A stretch of 64,000 bases of DNA from JAQUGA01 sp964521105 (GCA_964521105.1 CAZFPO010000002.1:1-64000); one strand, 5' to 3'; counted from the first letter of the stretch, positions 32,117 through 41,779 are shown. The notes: a model not told the origin generated them from the letters alone. Program-made: numbers and translations.

Positions 32117-32517
32117 TTATTGAACAAAAAGTTGAAACAAAAAAACTATTTTAACGTTAACATTTAACAATCCAAAATGGTTTAAGTGATAAACAATTTA
32201 ACAGCAATTAAAAAGGCAAAATCTAAAAAAACTTAAAAATGTTAATAAAATTTTATCAACACTACTTAATTTATATTAATTATAAATAGTCAAAATTCAC
32301 ATGTAATAAAAAATGAAATATCACAAAATTTAAATTAAAAAAAAAAAGAAGAACAAAACAATCTCAATTACATATTGTTGATTTTCTGTTTTTTACAAAA
32401 TTCTTTGAATATTAAACAAAAAAAATGTAACCATTTTACAAAAGAAAAAGTATAAAATAAATAGATGTTGAAACACGAAAATAAAAATTTGCATGAAAAA
32501 AAATTATCAACAGATGT
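32117..32517. other. AT-rich intergenic leader of the T9SS operon
   Basis: Some 400 bp with no open frame of note, extremely A-rich, ending at the operon promoter. No hairpin terminator for the preceding gene and no RNA gene was recognised. Confidence 0.5.
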
Positions 32518-32549
32518 TTGTTAGTTTAAAAAAAAAATCGTTATTTTAG
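32518..32549 (+). promoter_or_regulatory. Candidate promoter of the porP-gldKLMN operon
   Basis: TTG (32518-32520), 21 bases, TATTTTAG (32542-32549), which deviates from TAnnTTTG at one position. A purine-rich AAAAGGAG (32562-32569) lies about 13 bases before the porP ATG, unusually Shine-Dalgarno-like for this phylum. Confidence 0.42.
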
Positions 32550-32582
32550 CGTTTCGTTTCTAAAAGGAGTATAATATTCAAT

Positions 32583-33566
32583 ATGAAAAAAATGATGAAG
32601 AAACTATACTTATTGGCAATTATGATTATTCCCTGTATCTATGTTATGGGGCAACAAGAAGCTCAATTTACACAGCATCCGTACACAATTTTACCCTTTA
32701 ATCCTGGGTATGCTGGTAGCAATGGAGCAATCTGTGTTAGCACGCTTTTTAGGCAACAATGGACAGGTTTTAAAGATCCAAACGGTGTCGGTACTTCGCC
32801 ACAGGATATACTTTTTATGATTGATGCTCCGGTAAAGATTTTAAGAGGAGGAATAGGCGTTTCAGTAATAAAAGATAAGCTCGGATATGAGGACAATATT
32901 GGAGTTAAGTTAGGATACGCTTATCGTTTAAATATTGGAATGGGTACATTAGGCATTGGGGTCCAAGCAGGTTTTTTAAATAAAAAAATTGATTTTACAC
33001 GATTTATTACAATTCAACCTGATGATCCAAGAATAATTAACAGACAAACAGAATCAGACATGTTAGTTGATGTATCCTTTGGATTATTCTATAAAGTTCC
33101 AAATCAATATTATTTAGGAATTTCTTCTACCCAAATGTTACAACAAGAAGGCACACCATCATCAACTGGTGTTCAACTAAAGCGACACTATTTCATCAAT
33201 GGTGGATATGAATGGATTTATCCTAATGAACCAAGCTTAGTACTTGAGCCATCATTTTTTATTAAAACTGACTTTGTTTCGGCACAATACGATTTAACAG
33301 GAATTGCAAAATGGGACAATCGCTTTTGGGCAGGTCTTAGTTACCGTTTTCAAGATGCAGTTGCCATGATAGTAGGAGTTCAACCTTTTGCTACAGGCTC
33401 ATTGAGCGGATTAAAAATTGGTTATGCATACGATTTAACCACTTCCGATTTAGGAAAACAAGGAAGGAGTTCGGGCAGTCATGAAATTATGTTGAAATAC
33501 TGTTTTAACATTGACATTCCTCCCACTTTCCACAGTTATAAAAACACTAGAATGTTAGGAAATTAA
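32583..33566 (+). CDS. porP: PorP/SprF family T9SS outer-membrane protein
   Basis: A 327-residue outer-membrane beta-barrel of the PorP/SprF family. The signal peptide ends VMGQ (~residue 23). The mature start, QEAQFTQHPYTILPFNPGYAGS, followed by FRQQWTGFKDP, is the family hallmark, and the C-terminal strands end in MLKYCFNIDI. PorP/SprF proteins are needed for T9SS function and, in Flavobacterium, for secretion and attachment of type B-sorted proteins such as SprB. It is the first gene of the T9SS core operon and lies 58 bp ahead of gldK. The type B cargo at 9.4-12.8 kb is a natural client, by inference. Confidence 0.93.
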   Translation: MKKMMKKLYLLAIMIIPCIYVMGQQEAQFTQHPYTILPFNPGYAGSNGAICVSTLFRQQWTGFKDPNGVGTSPQDILFMIDAPVKILRGGIGVSVIKDKLGYEDNIGVKLGYAYRLNIGMGTLGIGVQAGFLNKKIDFTRFITIQPDDPRIINRQTESDMLVDVSFGLFYKVPNQYYLGISSTQMLQQEGTPSSTGVQLKRHYFINGGYEWIYPNEPSLVLEPSFFIKTDFVSAQYDLTGIAKWDNRFWAGLSYRFQDAVAMIVGVQPFATGSLSGLKIGYAYDLTTSDLGKQGRSSGSHEIMLKYCFNIDIPPTFHSYKNTRMLGN

Positions 33567-33624
33567 CAATATATAATAAATTTAGCAAACAATGCGTTTT
33601 AAATATATAAAATCAGGAGCAAAC

Positions 33625-35070
33625 ATGAAAAAAACCGTTGTAATTATAATGGCTTTAGGGCTCTTATCCGCATGCAAAAATAGCGGTAACGGAGAACTAA
33701 CAGGTGTACAAGACCGACCAATTTACACCTCGGAAGATCCACTTGGGATGCTTCACATTCCAATGGGTAGTTATCACATGGGTACTGGGGACCAAGATGT
33801 ACCTTATGCGATTAACCACCAATCTAAAGCAGTTTCGGTTCAAGCATTTTATATGGACGAAACCGAAATTACTAATAATGAATATCGCCAATTTGTAGAA
33901 TGGGTGCGAGATTCATTAGCGCATTGCTTTTTAGGAAAAGCACTTGATGAGGCTGAAAACGAACACTTCGTTAAATATAGTTCTGGGGAAAACGAAGGGG
34001 AAGTTATAACGCCAAATTACATTAATTGGAAAGAAGATATTGAATGGGATTCGGAAAACGAAGACTATCAAAATGCTTTACAACCATTATTTGTAAAAAT
34101 TACAAACAGTCGTTTTTACCATTATCGTCAAGTTGAACTTAATACTCAAATTCTTGACTACGAATATTGGTGGATTGATTTACGTAATTTTAAAGGTCAA
34201 GTTGAAGATTATGATGGCGTAAAAGACGGAATGGGTGGCTCGTACAAAGAACATGATGTAGCGGATGTTAAAACCCGTTTTAAAGGACTTTATTCTAATC
34301 GTCCTACGGGATATAATCAAGGTAAAAGTGCTTTTATTCGTCATGAAATTGTAAACATTTATCCTGACACATTGGCTTGGATACACGATTTCACCTATTC
34401 GTTTAACGAACCAATGACACACAATTATTTTTGGCATCCAGCATACGACAATTATCCTGTAGTAGGAGTTAGCTGGCGTCAAGCAAAAGCATTCTGCCAT
34501 TGGAGAACTCAATTAAGAAATTCTTGGTTAATTTCGGAAAATGAATGGATGTTTGAAAACGATTTCCGTTTACCAAACGAATCTGAATGGGAATGGGCAT
34601 CACGCGGAAGTTTTGCAATGAGTCCATATCCTTGGGGAGGTCCTTATGCACGTAATGCAAATGGATGTTTCTTGGGCAACTTCAAACCTGGCCGTGGTAA
34701 TTATATTGATGATGGAGGATTCCATACTGTAATAGTTGGACACTATGCACCCAATGATTTTGGCTTATATGATATGGCAGGTAACGTTTCGGAATGGTGC
34801 GAAGACGCATTTGAAGAATCAGCATATAATTTTGCTCATGATTTAAACATGCAGTTTTCATATTCAGCATTAGAAACTGATCCAATTGTGAAAAAACGTA
34901 AAGTTATTCGCGGTGGCTCATGGAAAGATGTTGGATATTATATGAAAACCTATGCACGTTCATACGAATACCAAGATACTGGTAAAGCATACGTTGGATT
35001 CCGCTGTGTTCAAACATTCTTAGGTCGTCAAAAAGGTGACAATATGAACAGCGCTTCAAGTGTTTACTAG
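33625..35070 (+). CDS. gldK: GldK, T9SS ring lipoprotein
   Basis: GldK (PorK) is an outer-membrane lipoprotein that forms the periplasmic ring of the T9SS with GldN. The start at 33625 (MKKTVVIIMALG) is chosen over the ATG 33 bp upstream because it gives a clean lipoprotein signal with lipobox LLSAC, and an AGGAG lies just before it (33615-33619). The 481-residue protein has the formylglycine-generating-enzyme-like (SUMF1) fold: IPMGSYHMGTGDQD, DETEITNNEYRQF, VGVSWRQAKAFCHW, RLPNESEWEWA, YDMAGNVSEWCED, IRGGSWKD and YVGFRCV. In GldK this fold is structural rather than enzymatic. Confidence 0.96.
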   Translation: MKKTVVIIMALGLLSACKNSGNGELTGVQDRPIYTSEDPLGMLHIPMGSYHMGTGDQDVPYAINHQSKAVSVQAFYMDETEITNNEYRQFVEWVRDSLAHCFLGKALDEAENEHFVKYSSGENEGEVITPNYINWKEDIEWDSENEDYQNALQPLFVKITNSRFYHYRQVELNTQILDYEYWWIDLRNFKGQVEDYDGVKDGMGGSYKEHDVADVKTRFKGLYSNRPTGYNQGKSAFIRHEIVNIYPDTLAWIHDFTYSFNEPMTHNYFWHPAYDNYPVVGVSWRQAKAFCHWRTQLRNSWLISENEWMFENDFRLPNESEWEWASRGSFAMSPYPWGGPYARNANGCFLGNFKPGRGNYIDDGGFHTVIVGHYAPNDFGLYDMAGNVSEWCEDAFEESAYNFAHDLNMQFSYSALETDPIVKKRKVIRGGSWKDVGYYMKTYARSYEYQDTGKAYVGFRCVQTFLGRQKGDNMNSASSVY

Positions 35071-35152
35071 ATTAAAAAAAGAATATAAACCATCAGGAGT
35101 ATATATTAAAATTCATTATTAACTAAATTCATTAACTTAAACAAAATTTATT

Positions 35153-36046
35153 ATGGGATTAAATGAGATTGTTAGAAGTAAAGGGTACAAAATGTTTATG
35201 GCCAAGCTTTATGGTATTGGTGCAGCAGTTGTAATTCTTGGTGCATTATTTAAAATTTTGCACTTACCAGGTGCCAACGAAATGCTTATTTTAGGTATGG
35301 GCACCGAGGCTGTTATTTTTACATTTTCGGCTTTTGAACCACTTCACGTTGACTACAATTGGGCATTAGTATATCCAGAATTATCAATGGGAGAAGATGC
35401 ACACGATGTTAAAAGTGACAAGAAAAAATCAGGATTATCAGTTACTCAAGAATTAGATAATATGCTTGCCGAAGCCAAGATTGGTCCGGATTTGATAGAT
35501 AGTTTAGCAAAAGGTATGAAAAACCTTGGGGACAATGCTAATAAACTTTCTGGAGTAGCTGACGCTGCTGTTGCAACCGATGGCTATGTTTCAAATTTAA
35601 CTAAAGCTTCTGAATCTGTTCGCAGTTTAGTTTCTGTTTATGACAAAACAGCAGACGCTCTTTCAAAAGACATGAATGTATCTGAAAACTATCTAAGCAA
35701 TGTTAACAGAGCGGCTTCTGCTGTAGGTCAATTAGCAAATGTTTACGAACAAACTATTTTATCAATTCAAAGCGACAATAATTCCTACAATTCTGAATTG
35801 AAAAACTTATCTAAAAACTTAACAGCTATAAATGCTGCTTATGAAATTCAATTACAAAATTCAGTTCAACATAATGAATTAACAAACAATATTCAACAAA
35901 ACATTCAAAAGTTTACTGCTAATTTGAATGAATCTGTTGAAAACACCATGAAATATAAAGATCAAGTAGAAAGTTTAACTAAAAATGTAAGCATGTTAAA
36001 TACCGTTTACGGCAACATGTTAACTGCAATGAATGTAAACAGGTAA
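35153..36046 (+). CDS. gldL: GldL, T9SS inner-membrane motor subunit
   Basis: GldL (PorL) forms, with GldM, the proton-driven motor that powers T9SS and gliding. The 297-residue protein has two N-terminal transmembrane helices (about 20-38 and 44-60) joined by a tight loop, then a long cytoplasmic region rich in coiled coil (residues ~100-290). Residues corresponding to those reported important for the Flavobacterium proton channel are present: Lys34 and His37 in ALFKILH, and the membrane Glu52 in GTEAVIF. The C-terminal tail is much longer than the membrane part, as in other GldL proteins. It lies 82 bp after gldK and 48 bp before gldM. Confidence 0.96.
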   Translation: MGLNEIVRSKGYKMFMAKLYGIGAAVVILGALFKILHLPGANEMLILGMGTEAVIFTFSAFEPLHVDYNWALVYPELSMGEDAHDVKSDKKKSGLSVTQELDNMLAEAKIGPDLIDSLAKGMKNLGDNANKLSGVADAAVATDGYVSNLTKASESVRSLVSVYDKTADALSKDMNVSENYLSNVNRAASAVGQLANVYEQTILSIQSDNNSYNSELKNLSKNLTAINAAYEIQLQNSVQHNELTNNIQQNIQKFTANLNESVENTMKYKDQVESLTKNVSMLNTVYGNMLTAMNVNR

Positions 36047-36094
36047 TTAATGACCTTTTTAAAAACAAATGTTAAACTAAGAAAAAAATAAATT

Positions 36095-37872
36095 ATGGGA
36101 GCAACAAATTGTCCGGAAACCCCCAGACAAAGAATGATAGGGATGATGTACCTCGTTTTAACAGCGATGTTAGCACTTAACGTATCGAGCGATATTTTAA
36201 AAGCTTTTGTAACTGTTGACGAAACATTATTAAAAACAAACGAAAATTTCGACCGTAAGGTTGAATCAAGCTACGCACAATTTGCATTAGCAAAAACCAA
36301 TCAACCAGCAAAAGTAGGTCCTTTCTATGATAAAGCGATGGAAGTTAAGGCGGCTACTAAAAAAATGATTGAATTTATATTGCAAATTCGTTCTGAACTA
36401 ATTTCTGAAGCAGAAGGTAAAACTATTGATGAAGTAAAGAACTTTTCAGTAAAAGATATTGAAAAGAAAGACAACAAAGATGTTCCTCACAACTATTTTT
36501 TGGGAGCACCAAAAAAAGGAGAAGTTTTAAAAAATGAACTTGAAAAATATAGAGCAAAACTACTCAGTTTCGTTGCTGAAAATGCTAAAGCAGATTTTGA
36601 TAAAAAAATTGGTTTGGATACTAAAGGCCCATTCAAAGATAATAGTGGTAATACGATATCTTGGGAAGATTTTAACTTTGGCGAATCCATTTTGGCAGCA
36701 ACTGTTACCCTCTTAAACAAAATGGTAGGCGAAGTTAAAAATGCTGAATTTGATATTTTATCCTATTTAATGACTTCTATTACAGCAGGAGATTTTACCT
36801 TTGATAATGTATCGGCACGTGTAATTCCAAGTTCAAAACTTGTTTTTTCAGGCACTGATTTTGAAGCAGACATTATTGTGGCTGCATTTGACTCTAAATC
36901 AACACCTGAGGTTTATTGGAAACCAGGTATCGACACTGCTACTGAAGCTATGATTGGTTCAATGACCAAAGTAGATGGTGAAAATGGCATGGTTAAGCTA
37001 AAAATACCAGCTTCAGGAATGGGCGAGCAAAAATTTGCTGGTTTAATAAAAATGAGAGCACCAGATGGAACAGATAAATTTTATTCATTCAAAGAAAGTT
37101 ATTCCGTTGCAAAATCATCCGCAACCGTAGCTGCCGAAAAAATGAATGTACTTTATGCCGAGATTGATAATCCAATTTCAGTTTCTGCTCCAGTTCCACC
37201 NNNNNNNNNNNNNNNNNNNNNNNNNNNNNNNNNNNNNNNNNNNNNNNNNNNNNNNNNNNNNNNNNNNNNNNNNNNNNNNNNNNNNNNNNNNNNNNNNNNN
37301 ATGTACTTTATGCCGAGATTGATAATCCAATTTCAGTTTCTGCTCCAGTTCCACCCGAAAAAATTAGAGTTGGAAACAACGCTGGTTTAGCATTTAAAGG
37401 TTCTGCTGGTAAATATGTAGTAACTCCTCCAACATCAATGATTGGTAAAGAGGTTAATGTTACCGTTAGTGCCGATTTTGGTGGTAAATCTCAAAACTTA
37501 GGCGGAACAAAATTTAGAATATTAAAAGTTCCTCAACCAATTATTAACATAGGCTCAATATCTGGTGGGAATGTTTCAGCTTCTGCCATAGTAAACAACC
37601 CTGTTGTTGCAAAAAAAACCGATGGATTTGCTTATGATATGTCATGGAAAGTATCAGGATTTAATTATCAACTTGGATCAGGTAAAAACAAAAAATCTGG
37701 TACTGTTAATGGCAATAGGTTTCCTGGAGATTTAATAACAGCTATTAACAATGCCGAACCTGGCACATCACTTTTAATATTCCAAGTAAGAGTTTCTGCA
37801 ACTATTGAAGGTAAACCTGTTAATATAAAAATTGATGAGGGAAGACTTGGTATTGGTGTATCTATAAAATAA
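36095..37872 (+). CDS. gldM: GldM, T9SS motor shaft protein, one gene across an assembly gap
   Basis: Best read as join(36095..37200, 37356..37872). Removing the Ns and one 55-bp flank gives 1,623 nt (540 aa plus stop), a normal GldM length, and the frame reads SAPVPPEKIRVGNN across the join. The start ATNCPETPRQRMIGMMYLVLTAMLALNVSSDIL is the hallmark of GldM (PorM): a short cytoplasmic tail and one transmembrane helix (about 14-32), then a large periplasmic part with four domains that dimerises and reaches the GldK/GldN ring. The C-terminal domains (SISGGNVSASAIV, LGIGVSIK) are intact. Uncorrected, the gene looks broken into two pieces. Confidence 0.95.
37201..37300. other. Assembly gap (100 N) inside gldM
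   Basis: The 55 bases at 37146-37200 are repeated exactly at 37301-37355. Collapsing Ns plus one copy restores an intact gldM. Confidence 0.95.
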
Positions 37873-37898
37873 CATTGAATTCATAAAAGGAGGTTATT

Positions 37899-38885
37899 AT
37901 GAAAAACATTATTCAACTATTCGCATTTTTATTGTTTTTTAGCAGTTTGAACGCTCAAGTTGTTAACAATAACAATCAAGGAAATACTACTAATACTGCT
38001 ACCCCAACAACTCCTACAAGCACCGAAAAAAAACCTATTCGTAAACCTATTGATGGTATCTACGACAAAACACATATTTACAATAGAACTCCTATTCAAT
38101 ATGTTCCTTTGAGAGAAGCAGATGCTATGTGGTCGAAAAAAGCATGGAGAAGAATTGACTTACGTGAAAAAATTAATCAACCTTTACATTTTCCAAATAG
38201 AGGTTTACTTACGTCCAAGTCATCACAAGGAAATTGGTTGAGCTTTTGGGATGTAATTTATACAATGATTGATTCATCGGAAGTGAACCCTAATCCAGTA
38301 TTAATTTACGAAGATGAGTTTTGTACAATTCCACTTTTTAAAGAAGAGGTACAAAAAAAATTAGGTTATGAAATGACTAGAGATTCTGTTGATGATGATG
38401 GAAATGTAATCATGCAGATAAAATATTATGAATATTATCGTAAAACTGATTTTTTAGCCATTGATTTAAAAGAAGTTTGGTTTTTGGATAAACAACGTTC
38501 GGTTTTAGATGTTAGAATCATTGCACTAAGCCCTCAATTATATGTAGAAGATAATGCTGCAAATATTGCTGCAGCCATTGGTTCAAATGTCGCTATAGCT
38601 TCTGGTCAGAAATATTTTCAACCCTTTGGTTGGCTTTATTTTCCCGAAATTAGACCTTTCTTAGCAAATAATGATGCTTTTAACAACTTCAATACTTCCG
38701 AAATGAAATCGTACGATGATATATTTTGGAAGAGATTCTTCTCAAGTTATGTTCAACGTGAAGAAAACATCTATAACAACCGTGAAATAAGTAATTTTAT
38801 ATTAAACGGTATGGATCAAGTGTTAGAATCGGAACGTATTACAAATGAAATACGAAAATTTGAACACGATATGTGGGAATTCTAA
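37899..38885 (+). CDS. gldN: GldN, T9SS periplasmic ring protein
   Basis: GldN (PorN) binds GldK to form the large periplasmic ring and contacts GldM. The 328-residue protein has a signal peptide (residues 1-20, ending LNAQ), then a low-complexity Asn/Thr/Pro linker (21-50) and the conserved domain: IDGIYDKTHIYNRTPIQYVPLREADAMW, a WRRIDLREKINQP segment, FPENRG-like FPNRGL, and PFGWLYFPEIRPFLA near the C-terminus. An AAGGAGGTT stretch (37888-37896) lies right before its ATG. It closes the operon porP-gldK-gldL-gldM-gldN, and a terminator follows within 30 bp. Confidence 0.96.
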   Translation: MKNIIQLFAFLLFFSSLNAQVVNNNNQGNTTNTATPTTPTSTEKKPIRKPIDGIYDKTHIYNRTPIQYVPLREADAMWSKKAWRRIDLREKINQPLHFPNRGLLTSKSSQGNWLSFWDVIYTMIDSSEVNPNPVLIYEDEFCTIPLFKEEVQKKLGYEMTRDSVDDDGNVIMQIKYYEYYRKTDFLAIDLKEVWFLDKQRSVLDVRIIALSPQLYVEDNAANIAAAIGSNVAIASGQKYFQPFGWLYFPEIRPFLANNDAFNNFNTSEMKSYDDIFWKRFFSSYVQREENIYNNREISNFILNGMDQVLESERITNEIRKFEHDMWEF

Positions 38886-38908
38886 AAAATGTTTTCATAA
38901 TAATCTCC

Positions 38909-38945
38909 AAAAAAACTCCTCATTTCGAGGAGTTTTTTATTTTTG
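38909..38945 (+). terminator. Terminator of the T9SS core operon
   Basis: ACTCCTC (38915-38921) pairs with GAGGAGT (38927-38933) around a 5-base loop, preceded by As and followed by TTTTTATTTTT. It separates gldN from recG and argues against a recG start upstream of it. Confidence 0.88.
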
Positions 38946-38962
38946 TAAATTATCGTAACATA

Positions 38963-41065
38963 ATGATAGATATTTTAAAAACATCCATTGAATTTTTAAA
39001 AGGAGTTGGTCCAATTAAAGCCGACATCCTTAAAAAAGAATTGAATATTTTTGATTACAACGATTTACTTCATTATTATCCATATCGGTACATCGACAAA
39101 TCAATAATAAATAAAATTTCGGAGATTAATGAAAATGTAGGAATTGTACAGTTACGTGGGAAAATAATATCGTTAAAAATTATTGGTGAAAACAGAGCCA
39201 AAAGGCTTGTTGCCGAATTTACAGATGAATCAGGTATTATTGAATTAGTTTGGTTTAATAGCATAAAATGGATTAAAGAATATCTAAAATCAAATCAAAT
39301 ATATTTAGTATACGGAAAACCATCAATATTTGGAAGAAAATTTAATATTACCCACCCTGAAATTGAGGAGTTTAATCAAAATGACACTAATCTTTCAGTT
39401 CCATTTCAGCCACTATACAATACCACCGAAAAATTAAAGAAAAAAAACATCGACTCTCGGGCTATTTCTCGATTGATGCAAGCTTTATTGTTGCAAGTAC
39501 AAGGCTTTATACCCGAAAACATTAATTTTAATACTTTATCCGATTGTAATTTAATTAATCGTGAAGAAGCCTTACTTAATATTCACTATCCTAAAAGCAA
39601 ACAATTACTATCGCAAGCAATATTTCGCTTGAAATTTGAAGAATTATACTTTAATCAATTAAAATTGCTAAAAACAAAACAAATCCGCTTGCTTAAGAAT
39701 AAAGGACACTGTTTTGATAAAATTGGAAAATATTTTAACGATTTTTATTTTCATCATTTACCCTTTGAGCTTACAAATGCACAAAAAAAAGTAATTAAAG
39801 AAATAAGGTTTGATATGAGAGGACCTGCTCAAATGAACCGTTTATTGCAAGGTGACGTGGGAAGTGGTAAAACGGTTGTTGCACTTATGGCAATGTTAAT
39901 AGCTTTAGATAATGAGATGCAATCGTGTATAATGACTCCTACCGAAGTATTATCACAACAGCATTATTTTACAATTACAAAACTATTAGAGGGAATGAAT
40001 ATAAAAGTTGAGCTATTAACAGGGTCAACAAAAGCTTCAAAAAAACGAAAAATTTTAGCAGAACTTGCATCAGGCGAAATTTCAATGATAATTGGAACAC
40101 ATGCACTAATTGAAGATGATGTTTGTTTTAAAAATTTAGGACTCACAATAATTGATGAGCAACACCGATTTGGAGTTGCTCAACGAGCAAAATTATGGAA
40201 TAAAAACACTCCATCTCCACACATTTTAGTAATGTCGGCAACACCAATTCCACGTACATTAGCTATGACACTTTTTGGCGATTTAAGCGTTTCGGTAATT
40301 GATGAGCTTCCTAAAAATCGAAAATCGATTACTACTTTGCATTTTTACGATAAAAGTCGATTGCAAATTCAAGGGATAATGAAACAGGAAATGGACAAAG
40401 GACATCAGATTTATGTAGTGTTTCCACTTATTGAAGAGTCGGTTAATTTAGATTTAAAACATCTACAAGACGGATTTGAGGCACTTTCGCACGACTTTCC
40501 CCTACCCGACTATGCCATAAGCGTGGTTCATGGTAAAATGAAGCCTTTAGAAAAACAATTTGAGATGGAACGGTTTAAAAATGGAGAAACCAATATTTTA
40601 ATCTCGACCACAGTTATTGAAGTTGGTGTTGATGTTCCCAATGCTACAGTTATGATTATAGAGGATGCTCAACGATTTGGATTATTGCAGCTACACCAAT
40701 TACGAGGAAGAGTTGGCAGAGGTGCCGACCAATCGTATTGTGTTTTAGTTACAGGCTATGACTTAACTCAAGATGGCAAAGAAAGAATTTCGGCAATGTT
40801 AAATACCAACGATGGCTTTGAAATTGCAAACCTTGATTTAAAGATAAGAGGACCTGGCGATATTGAAGGAACACGACAAAGCGGTTTGCTGGATTTAAAA
40901 ATTGCAGATATTAGTAAAGACGAAAAAATATTGCTTCTAGCCCGTAAAAAAGCTGAAGAAATAATGTCGGTAGACCCAGCACTTGAGTCAATTGATTATA
41001 ATAAAGAAAAAAATTATTTGACAGAGTTACTTAAAAAATCACCAAGTTGGGGATTTGTAAGTTAA
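38963..41065 (+). CDS. recG: ATP-dependent DNA helicase RecG
   Basis: RecG is a monomeric superfamily 2 helicase that remodels stalled replication forks and branched DNA. The start at 38963 (MIDILKTSIEFLKGVGP) gives 700 residues. An in-frame start 90 bp earlier is rejected because it would place the gldN terminator inside the gene and overlap gldN. The N-terminal wedge/OB domain (~60-160, LRGKIISLKII) is followed by helicase motifs: Walker A GDVGSGKTVVA, GTHALIEDDV, DEQHRFGVAQR, SATPIPRTLA, ISTTVIEVGVDVPNA, and LRGRVGRGADQSYC. All parts are intact. It is a housekeeping gene with no evident link to its neighbours. Confidence 0.97.
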   Translation: MIDILKTSIEFLKGVGPIKADILKKELNIFDYNDLLHYYPYRYIDKSIINKISEINENVGIVQLRGKIISLKIIGENRAKRLVAEFTDESGIIELVWFNSIKWIKEYLKSNQIYLVYGKPSIFGRKFNITHPEIEEFNQNDTNLSVPFQPLYNTTEKLKKKNIDSRAISRLMQALLLQVQGFIPENINFNTLSDCNLINREEALLNIHYPKSKQLLSQAIFRLKFEELYFNQLKLLKTKQIRLLKNKGHCFDKIGKYFNDFYFHHLPFELTNAQKKVIKEIRFDMRGPAQMNRLLQGDVGSGKTVVALMAMLIALDNEMQSCIMTPTEVLSQQHYFTITKLLEGMNIKVELLTGSTKASKKRKILAELASGEISMIIGTHALIEDDVCFKNLGLTIIDEQHRFGVAQRAKLWNKNTPSPHILVMSATPIPRTLAMTLFGDLSVSVIDELPKNRKSITTLHFYDKSRLQIQGIMKQEMDKGHQIYVVFPLIEESVNLDLKHLQDGFEALSHDFPLPDYAISVVHGKMKPLEKQFEMERFKNGETNILISTTVIEVGVDVPNATVMIIEDAQRFGLLQLHQLRGRVGRGADQSYCVLVTGYDLTQDGKERISAMLNTNDGFEIANLDLKIRGPGDIEGTRQSGLLDLKIADISKDEKILLLARKKAEEIMSVDPALESIDYNKEKNYLTELLKKSPSWGFVS

Positions 41066-41112
41066 TAATATTTGTGACTATTACCCCATGTTTAAGAGCC
41101 TAATAAAAAAAA

Positions 41113-41151
41113 TAAGAAATAATTTGTATGTGAATTAAGAAATAATTTGTA
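41113..41151 (+). repeat. Tandem 23-bp-spaced direct repeat upstream of the mini-GldL gene
   Basis: TAAGAAATAATTTGTA occurs at 41113-41128 and again at 41136-41151. The TAATTTG inside each copy is one base short of the Bacteroidota -7 box. It could be a double promoter or a regulator site about 80 bp before the start at 41232, or chance in AT-rich DNA. Confidence 0.4.
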
Positions 41152-41231
41152 AATTGCACTCGTTTTTATAAGTGCAAAATTTAAAGTAATTCATTCGTTA
41201 TTAAATTAATAAATATTTAAACTTAATAATT

Positions 41232-41408
41232 ATGAAAAAATTAGTTTTTATCTCTGGTGCAGCTTCAATTTCTATTTCAGCATTGGGAGCTCTTTTCAAA
41301 ATTTTCCACTTAACAGGTGGCTCAATATTAACAATAGCAGGGTTAGCTTTATTTGCATTAGTATTTGTTCCCTGTTGTGCAAAATTTTGGTACGATAGAT
41401 TAAATTAA
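41232..41408 (+). CDS. 58-aa GldL-like double-transmembrane mini-protein
   Basis: A short frame reads MKKLVFISGAASISISALG at its N-terminus and is almost entirely two hydrophobic helices (about 4-24 and 31-48), ending in a CCAKFWYDRLN tail. The segment LGALFKIFHLTGG is nearly the same as LGALFKILHLPGA in GldL (35.2 kb), so the hairpin belongs to the GldL N-terminal type; short Bacteroidota membrane proteins with such a (G)xLFKxxHxxG motif are known. Lys23 and His26 match GldL Lys34 and His37, but the GldL membrane glutamate has no counterpart. It lies alone between recG and pheT. Its small size, coherent topology and motif argue for a real gene. Confidence 0.72.
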   Translation: MKKLVFISGAASISISALGALFKIFHLTGGSILTIAGLALFALVFVPCCAKFWYDRLN

Positions 41409-41779
41409 AACTATAACATTCTAAAAGAAGTTTGTATACAAATTACTCAGATGTAATTAATTATTGGTAACAAAATTCTATATAGAAATTCTACTATTGC
41501 AAATATTTTCAATAGGCATAATTTTTATTTACTTTTTGTTACCAACATTCAAAGCCCCATTGTTTGATTTTATATCTATTAGGCAAATAAGAAAAATTTT
41601 CTAAATTCAATATTTACTTCTGGATTTTGACTTTGAAATGTCTATATTCAATTTTTTACTTAATACTATATTTAATCTGCCTTTGTATTATTTTTCCTGA
41701 GTAGTTAGAATTTAAGGGATTAAAATTTTAACTTTGCAACAAAAACTAACTTACAATACTTTTAAATTATTTTTATTTT
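41409..41779. other. AT-rich intergenic region before pheT
   Basis: About 370 bp without a convincing frame. A TAACTTTG at 41729-41736 matches the -7 consensus, with only TTA at the -33 position, and would give pheT a leader of about 36 nt. No T-box, tRNA or terminator was recognised. Confidence 0.45.

Noticed and set aside
37438..37872. Separate 144-residue gene after the gap
   Set aside because: It is the C-terminal domain of GldM in the corrected frame.
38873..38962. Longer N-terminus for RecG
   Set aside because: It would overlap gldN and contain the operon terminator; conserved RecG sequence begins at 38963.
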